A stretch of DNA of 64,000 bases from assembly GCA_902781455.1 (NCBI GenBank), contig CACZJF010000005.1, positions 1-64,000 on the forward strand. The letters are read 5' to 3'. Positions 1 through 9,486 of the stretch are shown piece by piece. The number at the start of each line of letters is the position of its first letter. Positions within the stretch are counted from its first letter, which is position 1. This DNA comes from an uncultured Lachnospiraceae bacterium (GTDB taxonomy: Bacteria; Bacillota; Clostridia; Lachnospirales; Lachnospiraceae). The translations under genes were made by a program, and so were the position numbers. Below the pieces are notes generated by a model. That model searched no databases, was not told the DNA's origin, and saw only the letters and a list, made by a program, of their open reading frames with translations.

Positions 1-2
1 AG

Positions 3-65
3 GAACAGATCTATCGTGATCTCGGTGTAACACCGCTCATGGCAACACCGGAGATCGGGAAGTAA
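3..65 (+). CDS. C-terminal tail of an upstream gene (partial)
   Basis: An open frame enters from the left edge and ends at TAA 63-65. It encodes about 20 residues ending PLMATPEIGK. The start and almost all of the protein lie outside the window. The tail is too short for me to assign a family. It is on the same strand as the surface-polymer genes that follow, so it may belong to the same cluster. Confidence 0.45.
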   Translation, partial: EQIYRDLGVTPLMATPEIGK

Positions 66-193
66 TGGATTCCATAGTTATGTGTTTCGGGAATCCAGGT
101 AGTATGGGCAAAAAGCTCTATCAGCAGATAATCGAAATACTCATATACGTTCTGGTTGTTTTTAGGTCGGTGTATTCAGATATACATGATTGA
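65..193 (+). CDS. Possible 42-residue small protein, translationally coupled
   Basis: The ATG overlaps the preceding stop (TAATG), an arrangement typical of translational coupling. The frame runs 42 codons to TGA at 191-193, just upstream of the ribosome binding site of the next gene. The predicted peptide has a hydrophobic stretch (EILIYVLVVF). I recognise no family. It may equally be a chance frame in an intergenic spacer. Confidence 0.2.
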   Translation: MDSIVMCFGNPGSMGKKLYQQIIEILIYVLVVFRSVYSDIHD

Positions 194-211
194 ATAGGAG
201 ATATCGCATAG

Positions 212-2152
212 ATGAATAATAAGAGCAGAGGTGCAATCAGGTTTAATCTCAATATGTTTTACAGAATCTGTTTAACCTCTCTTGCTGTGATAGTCGTGTT
301 GGGAATAGGAACATATGTTTTTACTCCCGGGAGCACTTCGGATTATGTTGAAGGATTATTTTGGTCAGATGCCTCATTGCAATCTGGCCGTTTATTGAAT
401 CCAGATTATGCATATGCATATGCAATACCATATGGTTCGAATCTTCTTTTTCTTCCTTTTGTTGCTGTATTGGGAACAACACAACTTGCCAATTCCTTGG
501 GGATGGGACTGTTCTTCTTGGTAATGACAGGAACTGTAGTGTTTTTTCTGAAAGCATTGTGCGATGACATTGTTGAGATTGTGGTGGGAACAGCTATTAT
601 TCTACTGGCTTTTCGATCTGAGATGGGTTTAGACTTGCTTCACCATGTCTTATTCTATCAGCTTGGATTTGTATGCTTTATGGGAATGATAGGAGCTTTG
701 ATTCGTTTGATGAATGGGCAAAAGAGAAATAAATATCTTTTCATTTTTATGGCATACACTATTTGGAGTGGAGCAAATGGCATGGTGACGATTACTCTTG
801 CTGTTCTTCCGGTTTTGGTAGCAGTGATTTATACAGAAGTAACAGGAAAGCTTTCGCGTAGGTTTATGGCAGAAACTCTGTTGATGATCACTGTTGGGAC
901 TTTAATTGGTTTCGGAATGTACAAGTATTCCATGAGGGGTATCATAGAAACTGGTTATTTGGAGAATGCAAGCACTTATGATTTTCTTCCTGTAAATGAG
1001 TGGATAGAGAATATTAGGGAACTTCCGAATGCGTGGTTTAATATGTTTGTCATTTTTAACCCAGAAGGGAAGAGGATTGCTTCGGCTCTTGGTGTAGAGA
1101 CTGTTGTTTCTATTTTCGTTTCATTGATTGCAGCGGTCAGTCCGATTATTTATATCATTCGGTTTAGAAAGCTGGATAATAATGAAAAGATGATCTTTTT
1201 CGGTTGCATAATGATTTGGGTGCCATGCATTGCTCAATTTGTATTTCTCCGAGGACCGGTACCAAGGCTTCTATTTAGTGGGATTTGTGCCAATTTTATC
1301 CTGCTGGCTTTATTTACAATAAGTATAAAAAGAAAACTTCGGACAGTCGAACAAAAGACGATCTGTTTACTGGTTGCCGTTTTAACCACTGTGTTTTCGA
1401 TACAGTTTTCAGTGAAAGCGGATTGGCAGAAAGATATAGAAGTGATAGATGAGCTGAGACATCATAATCTGACATATGGGGTGGCGACCTTCTGGAATGC
1501 AAATATCAATACTGCAAACTCGGGAGGAGATGTGAAGGTGAGGCCGGTTTTATTGTCACATGGGATGGTATGTCCTTTTTATTATCAAAGTCAGCATTCT
1601 TGGTATAACCTGCCATCTGATGTGACAGACTGGTTTCTTTTGTTAACGGAGGATGAATATCAGAGTGTGATCACAGGAATGAGTAGAACGTTGATAGATT
1701 CTTGTAAGGAGGTTCTAGATATTCAGAATTACCATGTTCTTGTTTTTTCGGCAGATCAGTGGAATACTTGTGTTTTGGGCAGGAAGTTTATTTACAACTT
1801 TAACGAAGATGAATGGGCAAAGGAATGCGAGCCTATCGAAGGAAAACGTTACATTCATGACGGGGGAGTGTCATTTGGACCTGGTATAAAAGTGGACAAT
1901 GGGTCTGATGTCAACGTAACGATTCAAGGGAATAGGCTGAGTTATGCTGAGATAAGTGTATACAGCATTCAAGATAATACGAAAAAAAGTTGTAAACCGG
2001 TGTATAGTCAGAGAACTGATACGGAGATTTCGTTTAGGATAACTGCAGAGACGGATTTAAAAGCTTTTGAAATAGCTATCAGCAACCCATCTGATGATGC
2101 ATATGCGGGGGATATAATACTAAGTGGAGAGACTGTGGAGGTTGTAGAATAG
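212..2152 (+). CDS. Polytopic GT-C-like membrane protein with C-terminal soluble domain
   Basis: The 646-residue protein starts at ATG 212 with AGGAG at 196-200. A first membrane segment (about residues 17-37) is followed by an extracytoplasmic loop with an acidic SDYVEGLFW motif. About ten more hydrophobic segments reach to roughly residue 400, then a hydrophilic C-terminal domain of about 240 residues. This is the general layout of GT-C fold, lipid-linked-sugar-dependent glycosyltransferases, where acidic residues in the first outer loop are catalytic. The loop and layout resemble the protein at 5450-7003 (SDDDQALMWYG in the same place). The neighbouring DPM1-like GT2 and GtrA fit a system that makes polyprenyl-phosphate sugars and transfers them outside the membrane. 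Substrate unknown. The gene is visibly more AT-rich than the rest of the window, which suggests acquisition. Confidence 0.6.
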   Translation: MNNKSRGAIRFNLNMFYRICLTSLAVIVVLGIGTYVFTPGSTSDYVEGLFWSDASLQSGRLLNPDYAYAYAIPYGSNLLFLPFVAVLGTTQLANSLGMGLFFLVMTGTVVFFLKALCDDIVEIVVGTAIILLAFRSEMGLDLLHHVLFYQLGFVCFMGMIGALIRLMNGQKRNKYLFIFMAYTIWSGANGMVTITLAVLPVLVAVIYTEVTGKLSRRFMAETLLMITVGTLIGFGMYKYSMRGIIETGYLENASTYDFLPVNEWIENIRELPNAWFNMFVIFNPEGKRIASALGVETVVSIFVSLIAAVSPIIYIIRFRKLDNNEKMIFFGCIMIWVPCIAQFVFLRGPVPRLLFSGICANFILLALFTISIKRKLRTVEQKTICLLVAVLTTVFSIQFSVKADWQKDIEVIDELRHHNLTYGVATFWNANINTANSGGDVKVRPVLLSHGMVCPFYYQSQHSWYNLPSDVTDWFLLLTEDEYQSVITGMSRTLIDSCKEVLDIQNYHVLVFSADQWNTCVLGRKFIYNFNEDEWAKECEPIEGKRYIHDGGVSFGPGIKVDNGSDVNVTIQGNRLSYAEISVYSIQDNTKKSCKPVYSQRTDTEISFRITAETDLKAFEIAISNPSDDAYAGDIILSGETVEVVE

Positions 2153-2510
2153 TTTTCACTTTCACATAAATAGTAATGCCTGAAACTATAGAGAGTGCTT
2201 TGGTTTACTAGTGAAGTAATGGTTTATTCATTTGCCGGTAAAAGAAAAAGATGAGTTGTTTCACGTTTTTAAAATCTGTCAAACCCTTGCTTAAAATACA
2301 TGCTTCATAGCCTTATACTATTTCGCAGTTAGGAACTATCAACAGTTTTATGCAAATCCACATCCATATAAACTGCGTGGAGATCATGCTTTTGATGCAT
2401 AGTCTTTTATACTGTTTTATGATAGTTGCTAGTTAATTGTGTGAAGACTGGTATAACTTAGAAAGGGAATATGATGCTTTCAGCTACGAAGCCATCATAT
2501 AAGTAGTAAT
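2153..2510 (+). other. AT-rich spacer with short frames, no convincing gene
   Basis: No substantial coding region is seen in this 358-base gap. A 35-codon frame at 2295-2402 reads FAVRNYQQFYANPHPYKLRGDHAF before a stop, written here in two parts as FAVRNYQQFYAN and PHPYKLRGDHAF. It looks protein-like and could be the remnant of a decayed gene. A 12-codon frame (2471-2506) has a good AAAGGGA site and ends 4 bases before the next start codon, so it could be a leader peptide. No clear promoter or terminator was found. Confidence 0.3.
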
Positions 2511-4610
2511 ATGGCTTATATAAGAAAAAAGAATATTGTGCTTGAAGTAATAATAGCTGTGTTAGTGTTAGCCTTTTGTGAGTGGTTCTTCTTCAGAAGT
2601 ATTATAGGGACTGGGAGAGGATTGTTGATTGGTGACAGAGGGGATGGTCGATTAACAACTTTGCTAACAGAACATTGGTGGAACTTCTTTAGTGGGAAAG
2701 AAAAGTTTTCTGAAATAGCTATGTTTTATCCACGAGAAGAAGCAATTGGATATACTGATCTACTATTGGGATATGGGATAGTGCATTCAGTTTTCAGATT
2801 ATTAGGGTTTAATATGTTTGTCTCATATAAGTGGACGATCATATTTATCCATGTTCTAGGAACCGCTTCTATGTTCTACTTACTTAGGAGAAAGCTGAGT
2901 GTAAATTCTTTATGGTCTCTATTTGGAACTATCGCTTTTTGCTTTTCTGATACATTGGCGAGACACTTGAATCATACACAACTCGGAGCAGTAGCGTTTT
3001 TGCCTATATTATGCATCTTCTTCATTGGTTTTGTAGATAATATAAAGATACGATACAAGAGAAATTTTGATGCATATTGCCTTATTGCGTGGTTTGTTTT
3101 GCTTACCTATAATTCTTGGTATATAGCATGCTTTACGGGTTTGTTTTGTATGATTTTTCTGGGGTCATACTGTATCTGTTTAAAGAGGAATGGCAAAAAG
3201 ATTTTTTCCTTATTTGTTCGGACGATAACAATGATTGGGAAAGATATTATTGGATATGTGATAATCATGGGATTATTGTATATTCCTTTTATTAGGATAT
3301 ATATTCCTGTAATGAAGTTATCTGCCGGCTACGCATATGATGAATGCATGGTTTATATGCCCGAATTTGCTGATATAATTAATGTTACGAATAGTAATTA
3401 TATGCTTGGATGGTTTATCAAGAATTTACAATTGTCAACAAGAGGCTATTCGATCGAGGTTGAGGAAGGTTTTTCCATAGTCCTATTGTTTATGTTCTTT
3501 CTAACATGGGTTTTGTTTCGTAAAAGGAAATCCGTTATAGAAGAAAAAGGGAGAGAACCGTATAAGAACGAAATAGTATCTGCTACATACATATCCGTAG
3601 TAGTTGGGATACTATGTGTCATACGTCTTAGTGCCAATGGTGTATCATTTTGGTATCTGGTTTATACTTTTATTCCTGTGGTTAGATCTATGAGAGCTAT
3701 AGCCAGGTTTTTGTTATGGTTGAGCTTTCCTATGTCAGTTGTTACAGCTTATGTTGCTGATAGATATTTAACATTTGAAAAAAAACACTTGCAGATAATA
3801 GTGTCTGCCAGTGTTGTTGCATTAGTGTTTTGGTCTAATGTTAACAAGGTGGGTGTTTTTCATGGTTGGAATTATCCGGATGAGGTAGAGTTTATTTCAG
3901 ATGTTTCCGTACCTCCTGCTGACTTAGAGTGTTTCTATATTATAGATTCAAAACAAACAGACACCCCATGGCGTATATACCAACTCGACGCATATGAGAT
4001 TGCTACAGTGCATTCAATAAAAACAATTAATGGATACTCAGGTCAGTTTCCAGATGGTTGGGAAGGACTAATGGACGTATGTTCTAATTCTTATGAAAAT
4101 AGCGTGTTTAGATGGATTGATGAATATAATCTTAAAAACGTTTATGCTTATGATAGAGCCAAGAATACGTGGATTCCTGTTAATAAAAGGTATGATGAGG
4201 CTATGGATGATGTATTTTGCCCTGCAGAAAACAAATACTCAATCAGTTACGGGCTAGAGGATTGGAAACAGGGGGAATTCGCATGGACATCAAAGGAATT
4301 TGAAACACATATTTGTAATTCAAAAATAAAAGATTCTGGGCTTAAGATTCATATGTGTATGCAGCTCAGCAAATACATGGATCAGAACGCAGACTTGAAG
4401 CCATATGTACATATTTATGTTGATGGAGAGTTGGCAGAGGACGTGGAGGTAACAGATGAATATGTAGAATTAAACATTCCAGTACTGGATCACGATAATG
4501 ATGTATACGATATACAGATTAAAACCAATGGATATTTTAACCCGGCAGAGCTTGGGCAAAGTATTGATGCAAGAGATCTGTCATTACAACTCTTTTATAT
4601 AGGTGCATAA
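2511..4610 (+). CDS. Large polytopic membrane protein, YfhO/GT-C-like
   Basis: The 699-residue protein has an N-terminal membrane helix (about 9-29), then an outer loop carrying GDRGDGRLTTLL and MFYPREEAIGYTDLL. About ten further membrane segments reach to residue 445 or so, followed by a soluble C-terminal domain of about 250 residues. This is typical of YfhO-like and other GT-C-type membrane glycosyltransferases, in which acidic residues of the first loop act on a polyprenyl-phosphate-linked sugar. The ATG at 2511 has a poor ribosome binding site, and a short frame with a good site ends just before it, so translation may depend on coupling. Base composition is AT-rich like 212-2152 and 5450-7003. 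The DPM1-like GT2 follows after 36 bases. Acceptor and sugar cannot be read from the sequence. Confidence 0.6.
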   Translation: MAYIRKKNIVLEVIIAVLVLAFCEWFFFRSIIGTGRGLLIGDRGDGRLTTLLTEHWWNFFSGKEKFSEIAMFYPREEAIGYTDLLLGYGIVHSVFRLLGFNMFVSYKWTIIFIHVLGTASMFYLLRRKLSVNSLWSLFGTIAFCFSDTLARHLNHTQLGAVAFLPILCIFFIGFVDNIKIRYKRNFDAYCLIAWFVLLTYNSWYIACFTGLFCMIFLGSYCICLKRNGKKIFSLFVRTITMIGKDIIGYVIIMGLLYIPFIRIYIPVMKLSAGYAYDECMVYMPEFADIINVTNSNYMLGWFIKNLQLSTRGYSIEVEEGFSIVLLFMFFLTWVLFRKRKSVIEEKGREPYKNEIVSATYISVVVGILCVIRLSANGVSFWYLVYTFIPVVRSMRAIARFLLWLSFPMSVVTAYVADRYLTFEKKHLQIIVSASVVALVFWSNVNKVGVFHGWNYPDEVEFISDVSVPPADLECFYIIDSKQTDTPWRIYQLDAYEIATVHSIKTINGYSGQFPDGWEGLMDVCSNSYENSVFRWIDEYNLKNVYAYDRAKNTWIPVNKRYDEAMDDVFCPAENKYSISYGLEDWKQGEFAWTSKEFETHICNSKIKDSGLKIHMCMQLSKYMDQNADLKPYVHIYVDGELAEDVEVTDEYVELNIPVLDHDNDVYDIQIKTNGYFNPAELGQSIDARDLSLQLFYIGA

Positions 4611-4646
4611 GATAGGTAAAAACATGATAAATAAAGGAGAGCACAC

Positions 4647-5342
4647 ATGAAAGAAAGAGACTTCACGCTGTCGGTAGTAATACCCTGTTATAATGAGAAG
4701 GATAGCATTCATACGATTGTAGAAAGAGTACTGCAGGCTCCGTTTGTGAATAAAGAAATCATTGTTGTCGATGATAAAAGTACAGATGGAACATCGGAGA
4801 TTCTTGACAGGGACATTAAACCTATTGTCAGCCAGGTAATCCATCACCAGGTCAATACAGGCAAGGGTGGGGCACTCAGGACCGGATTTGCCCATGCGAC
4901 TGGAGATATTGTGATTATTCAGGATGCAGATCTTGAATATGATCCAAAAGAGTATCCTAAGGTTGTGATGCCGATCCTTAGGGACGAATGCGAAGTCTGT
5001 TATGGATCAAGATTTCTCCGGCAGGCTGCGAAAGGATATAAGGCGAATCAGATAGCAAACAAGACGCTGACCGCTTTGTCTAATTTCTTTACGCATCAGC
5101 GATTGACCGATATGGAAACTTGTTACAAGTGTTTTAAGCGTGAGGTAATCCAGTCGATAGACATAAAAGAAAACAGATTTGGATTTGAGCCCGAAATCAC
5201 TGCGAAGATCGCGGCAAAAGGGATACGGATTAAAGAGGTTCCCATCCACTATTATCCGAGAACCAATGATGAAGGAAAAAAGATTGGTTTCAAGGACGGG
5301 GTGAGAGCTATTTATTGTATTTGGAAATATAGAAAAGGGTGA
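4647..5342 (+). CDS. Family 2 glycosyltransferase, dolichyl-phosphate-mannose-synthase-like
   Basis: The 231-residue protein has an AAAGGAG site 7-8 bases before ATG 4647. GT2 landmarks are clear: SVVIPCYNEKDSI at the N-terminus, EIIVVDDKSTDGT (first Asp motif), GKGGALRTGF, and the metal-binding DADLEYD. It lacks C-terminal membrane helices, so it resembles the short, soluble DPM1-type enzymes that move a sugar from a nucleotide donor to polyprenyl phosphate on the cytoplasmic face. It is flanked by GT-C-like membrane proteins, with a GtrA-type protein further downstream. That is the classic three-part arrangement of synthase, flippase and transferase. Its base composition is closer to the bulk of the window than its AT-rich neighbours. 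The sugar is unknown. Confidence 0.85.
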   Translation: MKERDFTLSVVIPCYNEKDSIHTIVERVLQAPFVNKEIIVVDDKSTDGTSEILDRDIKPIVSQVIHHQVNTGKGGALRTGFAHATGDIVIIQDADLEYDPKEYPKVVMPILRDECEVCYGSRFLRQAAKGYKANQIANKTLTALSNFFTHQRLTDMETCYKCFKREVIQSIDIKENRFGFEPEITAKIAAKGIRIKEVPIHYYPRTNDEGKKIGFKDGVRAIYCIWKYRKG

Positions 5343-5449
5343 GAACTCAATCTTGAATTTGCAGATATCAATGGTTGTCCCTATTCAAAGCACCATTGTT
5401 CTTGGGTGTTGTAATATGTTTATAGCGGACACTCGGGTGTGGGAAAAAT

Positions 5450-7003
5450 ATGTTTTTAAAAAAAGCATTTTCAGGCAGATTAAGGGTCTGTTTTATAATA
5501 TCGGTATTATGTATTTTTGCCTATAGATTATTGCTGATAATTGAATATTGTTCTAGATATTCGGATGATGATCAAGCATTGATGTGGTATGGAACTGCAC
5601 TTGCAGGTCATTTTAGATTATTAGAACCGCATTTTTTGGGGCAAGCATATGGTTCCATGTTAGAATCTGTTGTTGCAGTCCCTTTATATTGGCTAAACGT
5701 TCCGCTTAATATATGTCTTCCAATAGCAACTCTGTTCCTTTGGTTTGTTCCAATTATTATCTGTGCAATTATTGTGTTGAATAGAAATCGAAAGATTGCA
5801 TTTGGAATATTATTTGTTTCAATTCTCTTTGGTTGGGATTATGATGTTTTAACAGCAATTCCCAGATCTTTTATTCCTGGATTTTCGATTTCTTTTTTGG
5901 GAATTGCATTAATGCTAATGGGCATCGAAAAGAATAGGCTGCCAGAGTGCTTTTTAGGTCCTATACTACTTGCAATTGGTTTTGTTTCTACAGAAACGAC
6001 GATTGCAGTGATTGGAATATGGTTACTATATTTACTCCTGTATAGACTAAAGAGTGCCACAAAGAACGCAATCATTACCAGTATTATAGGGGGGTGTATT
6101 GGAATAATAATAATTTACTACTGTAACAAGTTGTTCTATGAGAATAACCCTGAATATATGCTTCATGGCAGGCTTAGTTTATCTGATGTGAGAGTTTCGA
6201 TAGATGTATTGCACAAGAACTTGACAAATAATTTAATTGATTTGCTTAGGTCTTTTTCGGTCGTAAATGTTGGAGCTGTCCCAATCATTCTGCTATTAAT
6301 AGTATGTGTTGTATTATATCTCATTATAAACCAGAAAGAATGGAAGATGCTAATCGTTCTTCTTTCTTTGCCTGTTGGCTTATTATTGTTTCTGTCTTTG
6401 CCAAAGTCTTTGGACTTTTATGATATGTTGTTGTTTTCTCAAACGAGAATGTTTCTGTTTATTCCTTATTGTCTTATTGAAGTATTAATGCTTTTGGGGC
6501 TTGAAACAACTGAAGGAGACTACATAACACAAAAGAAGACTGTTTATTTCATAACGGCATTTACGGTTGTTGTAGCAATTACAAAGTGTATAGTATTGGA
6601 AGAGAGTGTTCTAAAAAAACAAGACTTGTATTTAAGCGCAATGGTAAGGGTGTCAGATAGCGACGATCTTAATCAGGCTGCATCAGTAATATTAGATGAG
6701 GCAAATACTACTAATTGTAATACTGTTGTGATTGTAACTGATAATAGGGCTCTAGGATATGCAACAGGAGCCATAAATTATGGAAAGTACATTTCTTATA
6801 ACGCACATTATGATAGAAGAAGTAGTACTTATCTTCATCTTAAAGAATCATTCATTGATGAGGATGTATTGTTTGTAGAAACGGTGGATGATAGAGTCGA
6901 TAAAATGTATGTTGAACATATAACAGGAAATTTGATAAGCTACTTAAGAACAAACAAAAATCTGCAAAGATATACAAGTGACAATAGATATTATATAAGG
7001 TGA
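5450..7003 (+). CDS. Polytopic GT-C-like membrane protein
   Basis: The 517-residue protein begins at ATG 5450 with only a weak ribosome binding site. Membrane helix 1 (about 11-30) is followed by the acidic loop YSDDDQALMWYG, then ten or so hydrophobic segments to about residue 380, and a C-terminal soluble region of about 130 residues. Loop and layout resemble the protein at 212-2152, suggesting two divergent members of one family in the same cluster. By analogy with GT-C enzymes it would transfer a sugar from a polyprenyl-phosphate carrier to an extracytoplasmic acceptor. This is a fold-level inference, not a sequence match I can name. The gene is strongly AT-rich compared with the genes after 7100. 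Confidence 0.6.
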   Translation: MFLKKAFSGRLRVCFIISVLCIFAYRLLLIIEYCSRYSDDDQALMWYGTALAGHFRLLEPHFLGQAYGSMLESVVAVPLYWLNVPLNICLPIATLFLWFVPIIICAIIVLNRNRKIAFGILFVSILFGWDYDVLTAIPRSFIPGFSISFLGIALMLMGIEKNRLPECFLGPILLAIGFVSTETTIAVIGIWLLYLLLYRLKSATKNAIITSIIGGCIGIIIIYYCNKLFYENNPEYMLHGRLSLSDVRVSIDVLHKNLTNNLIDLLRSFSVVNVGAVPIILLLIVCVVLYLIINQKEWKMLIVLLSLPVGLLLFLSLPKSLDFYDMLLFSQTRMFLFIPYCLIEVLMLLGLETTEGDYITQKKTVYFITAFTVVVAITKCIVLEESVLKKQDLYLSAMVRVSDSDDLNQAASVILDEANTTNCNTVVIVTDNRALGYATGAINYGKYISYNAHYDRRSSTYLHLKESFIDEDVLFVETVDDRVDKMYVEHITGNLISYLRTNKNLQRYTSDNRYYIR

Positions 7004-7105
7004 TAATAATTGTTGTAGTAAACATGATACCTGGCACATGATGTGGTGATATGTATAAGTATTGGTGTTTGTAATCTGTGTTTTGATTAAGAAAGCAGGA
7101 AAAGA

Positions 7106-9037
7106 ATGAAAGGGAAAAGAATTAGTCTATTTGTTCCAGGGCGGTTATGTTTATTCGGCGAGCATTCAGATTGGGCAGGTATGTATCGTTCGGTGAATTC
7201 GAAGATTCAGAAAGGGCAGGCTGTTGTTACCGGAATTGAACAGGGGATCTATGCGGAAGCGGAACTGTCTGATCAATTTATTATTTCCAGTTCTCTGGAG
7301 ATGTACCATGGCCATGAACTGGAATGCCCGATGGATTCTAAGAAGCTGATTGAGATAGCCCAGCAGGGTGGCTTCTTCTCTTATGTAGCAGGTGTGGCAT
7401 CGTATATCAATGATAACTATAATGTCGGTGGTGTGAGGATCACCGTTACAAAGATGGATCTGCCTGTTAAGAGTGGATTGTCTTCTTCTGCTGCGATCTG
7501 TGTTCTGGTTGCACGGGCATTTAATCTTCTGTATGATTTGAGAATGAACACGAAGGGAGAGATGCAGGCAGCATTCCGTGGTGAACAGAGAACGCCATCG
7601 CGCTGCGGACGTCTGGATCAAGCCTGCGCGTATGGAGTCAAGCCGGTTCTGATGGAATTTGACGGCGTGGAAATCGATTCAAGAGAACTCAGGGTTGGTT
7701 CAACGTTTACCTGGGTCATTGCTAATCTGATGGCATCCAAGGATACAGTAAAGATTCTTGCTGATCTGAATAAAGCATTTCCTTTCGCGGAATCCGATCA
7801 GGATAAACGGGTACAGGAGGCGTTAGGACCAGACAATCAGGTTTATGTATCAAAAGCAATCAAGTATCTGGAGGAAGGGGACGCGGAAAAACTTGGCAGG
7901 CTGATGAATGCTGCGCAAAGAAACTTCGATGAAAAAGTGATGCCTGCCTGTACAGAGTTGATCGCTCCGGTCCTTCATGAGACACTGGATGATCCAGAGA
8001 TCAGAAAGATGACGCTTGGAGGAAAGGGCGTTGGTTCACAGGGGGATGGAACCGTTCAGTTTTTAGTAAAAGATCAGAAATCAGCGGAAAAACTTCAAAA
8101 GTATCTCCAGGATAAGAAAGGGATGCCGTCATTCACGTTAACCCTTCATCCGGGACAGGCAGTAAAGCGGGCTATCATTCCTCTTGCGGGATTTGGGACA
8201 AGAGTGTTTCCAGCCACAAAATGTGTGAAGAAGTGCTTTCTTCCGATTCTTGATACCGATGGAGTATTAAAGCCGGCACTTTTGATCATGCTGGAACAGC
8301 TGGTTGAAGCTGGCATAGAAGAGATCTGTCTTGTAATTGGGGAGGAAGAGAAGGAAGAATTTGACCGTTTCTTTGATAATGTGCCCAGGAATGTATACGA
8401 AGAACTGCCGGAAGAAAAAAAGAAGATTCAGTGGGAAATCACCAGAATTGCAAGTCATGTTCAGTATGTTTACCAGAAGGAGAGACTTGGATTTGGACAT
8501 GCGGTCTGGCTTTGCAAAGAGTTCACCAAAGCGGAACCGGTTTTGCTGATGCTGGGTGACTTCTTATATAAATCCAGGAATGAGGATAATTGCTGCAGGC
8601 AGGTGATGGATGCTTTCCAGGAATGTGGCCGGACATTAGTCAGTATCACAGAAATCCCTCTGGAAAAGGTTGTTCATTATGGTATTCTGTGTGGCCAATG
8701 GGAAGATCGGGAAGAAACTGTTATGAAGGTGGATCGGATGGTGGAAAAACCGACAGATGATTATGCGTCCGAATATCTTGGGGTTATGAATTCCCGGAAG
8801 GAGAAAAAATATTATGCAACCTTTGGGCAGTATGTACTCACCTCTGAAGTGTTCAGCGCATTGGACAGCATGATTCAGAATGAGAAGAGACCACTGGGAG
8901 AGTATCAGCTTACAGATGCATTGATCAAGACAGGAGATGAGTATGGACTGTATGCGTTCCGTCCTGAAGGACAGAGTTTTGATATTGGTTTGCCGGAAGC
9001 CTATCGGAACACAATGATACAGTTTTCAGAAGCCTGA
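7106..9037 (+). CDS. Fusion of GHMP sugar kinase and GalU-like nucleotidyltransferase
   Basis: The 643-residue protein has two domains. Residues 1-350 are a GHMP kinase: GRLCLFGEHSDW near the N-terminus matches the galactokinase-type sugar-binding signature, GLSSSAA (124-130) is the ATP-binding loop, and GGKGVGSQGDG is the third GHMP motif. Residues 353-643 are a GalU/UTP-glucose-1-phosphate uridylyltransferase-like domain, starting AIIPLAGFGTRVFPATK with LGDFLYKS later. Together these would phosphorylate a free sugar at C1 and activate it with a nucleotide in one polypeptide. Known salvage fusions such as bacterial Fkp carry the pyrophosphorylase first and the kinase second; here the order is reversed. 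A galactose substrate would supply UDP-Gal for the galactopyranose mutase at 28862-30838, but glucuronate or other sugars are possible. Confidence 0.8.
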   Translation: MKGKRISLFVPGRLCLFGEHSDWAGMYRSVNSKIQKGQAVVTGIEQGIYAEAELSDQFIISSSLEMYHGHELECPMDSKKLIEIAQQGGFFSYVAGVASYINDNYNVGGVRITVTKMDLPVKSGLSSSAAICVLVARAFNLLYDLRMNTKGEMQAAFRGEQRTPSRCGRLDQACAYGVKPVLMEFDGVEIDSRELRVGSTFTWVIANLMASKDTVKILADLNKAFPFAESDQDKRVQEALGPDNQVYVSKAIKYLEEGDAEKLGRLMNAAQRNFDEKVMPACTELIAPVLHETLDDPEIRKMTLGGKGVGSQGDGTVQFLVKDQKSAEKLQKYLQDKKGMPSFTLTLHPGQAVKRAIIPLAGFGTRVFPATKCVKKCFLPILDTDGVLKPALLIMLEQLVEAGIEEICLVIGEEEKEEFDRFFDNVPRNVYEELPEEKKKIQWEITRIASHVQYVYQKERLGFGHAVWLCKEFTKAEPVLLMLGDFLYKSRNEDNCCRQVMDAFQECGRTLVSITEIPLEKVVHYGILCGQWEDREETVMKVDRMVEKPTDDYASEYLGVMNSRKEKKYYATFGQYVLTSEVFSALDSMIQNEKRPLGEYQLTDALIKTGDEYGLYAFRPEGQSFDIGLPEAYRNTMIQFSEA

Positions 9038-9066
9038 GAGTCTTCCATGCAGAAAGAGAATCGGAT

Positions 9067-9486
9067 ATGAGAGAGTTATTATCTGCTGAGGGGGTCAGGC
9101 AGTTTTTATCTTACTTCGGTGTTGGAGGGATCGCTGCGCTTGTGGAATGGGTAGTGTTCTTTCTTTTGGAGTATCTCTTCTCTACACCGTATCTGCTGGC
9201 TACAGTACTTGCTTTTTTTGTTTCTACGACAGTAAACTGGATTCTGGGAAGAACATTTACGTTTAAGGCTTCCACCTATCAGAACAAGAAGATAAAGGAA
9301 CTGATCTTAGTGTTTTTGGTAAGTGCCGCTGGTTTGCTGCTAAACCTACTTCTTATGTACTTCTTTGTAACGGTGTTAGGTTTGGATACGCATATACAGA
9401 AGACGATGTCAAAAATTGCCGCTACAGGAATCGTTTTTTTTTGGAATTTCTTTTCCCGGAAGTATTGGATCTATAACAATAAATGA
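9067..9486 (+). CDS. GtrA-family membrane protein (putative lipid-linked sugar flippase)
   Basis: The 139-residue protein has four membrane segments and the typical GtrA pattern: FLSYFGVGGIAALVEWVVFF at the N-terminus, NWILGRTFTF in the middle and FFWNFFSRKYWIY at the C-terminus. GtrA-like proteins are thought to help move polyprenyl-phosphate-linked sugars across the membrane. It lies 29 bases after the kinase/nucleotidyltransferase fusion and overlaps the next gene by four bases (ATGA). It would link the DPM1-like GT2 (4647) to the GT-C-like enzymes. Length and topology are normal for the family. Confidence 0.85.
   Translation: MRELLSAEGVRQFLSYFGVGGIAALVEWVVFFLLEYLFSTPYLLATVLAFFVSTTVNWILGRTFTFKASTYQNKKIKELILVFLVSAAGLLLNLLLMYFFVTVLGLDTHIQKTMSKIAATGIVFFWNFFSRKYWIYNNK

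Noticed and set aside
2295..2402. Protein-like 35-codon frame as a real gene
   Set aside because: It has no start codon with a ribosome binding site and I cannot match it to a family; kept only as a possible remnant in the spacer entry.
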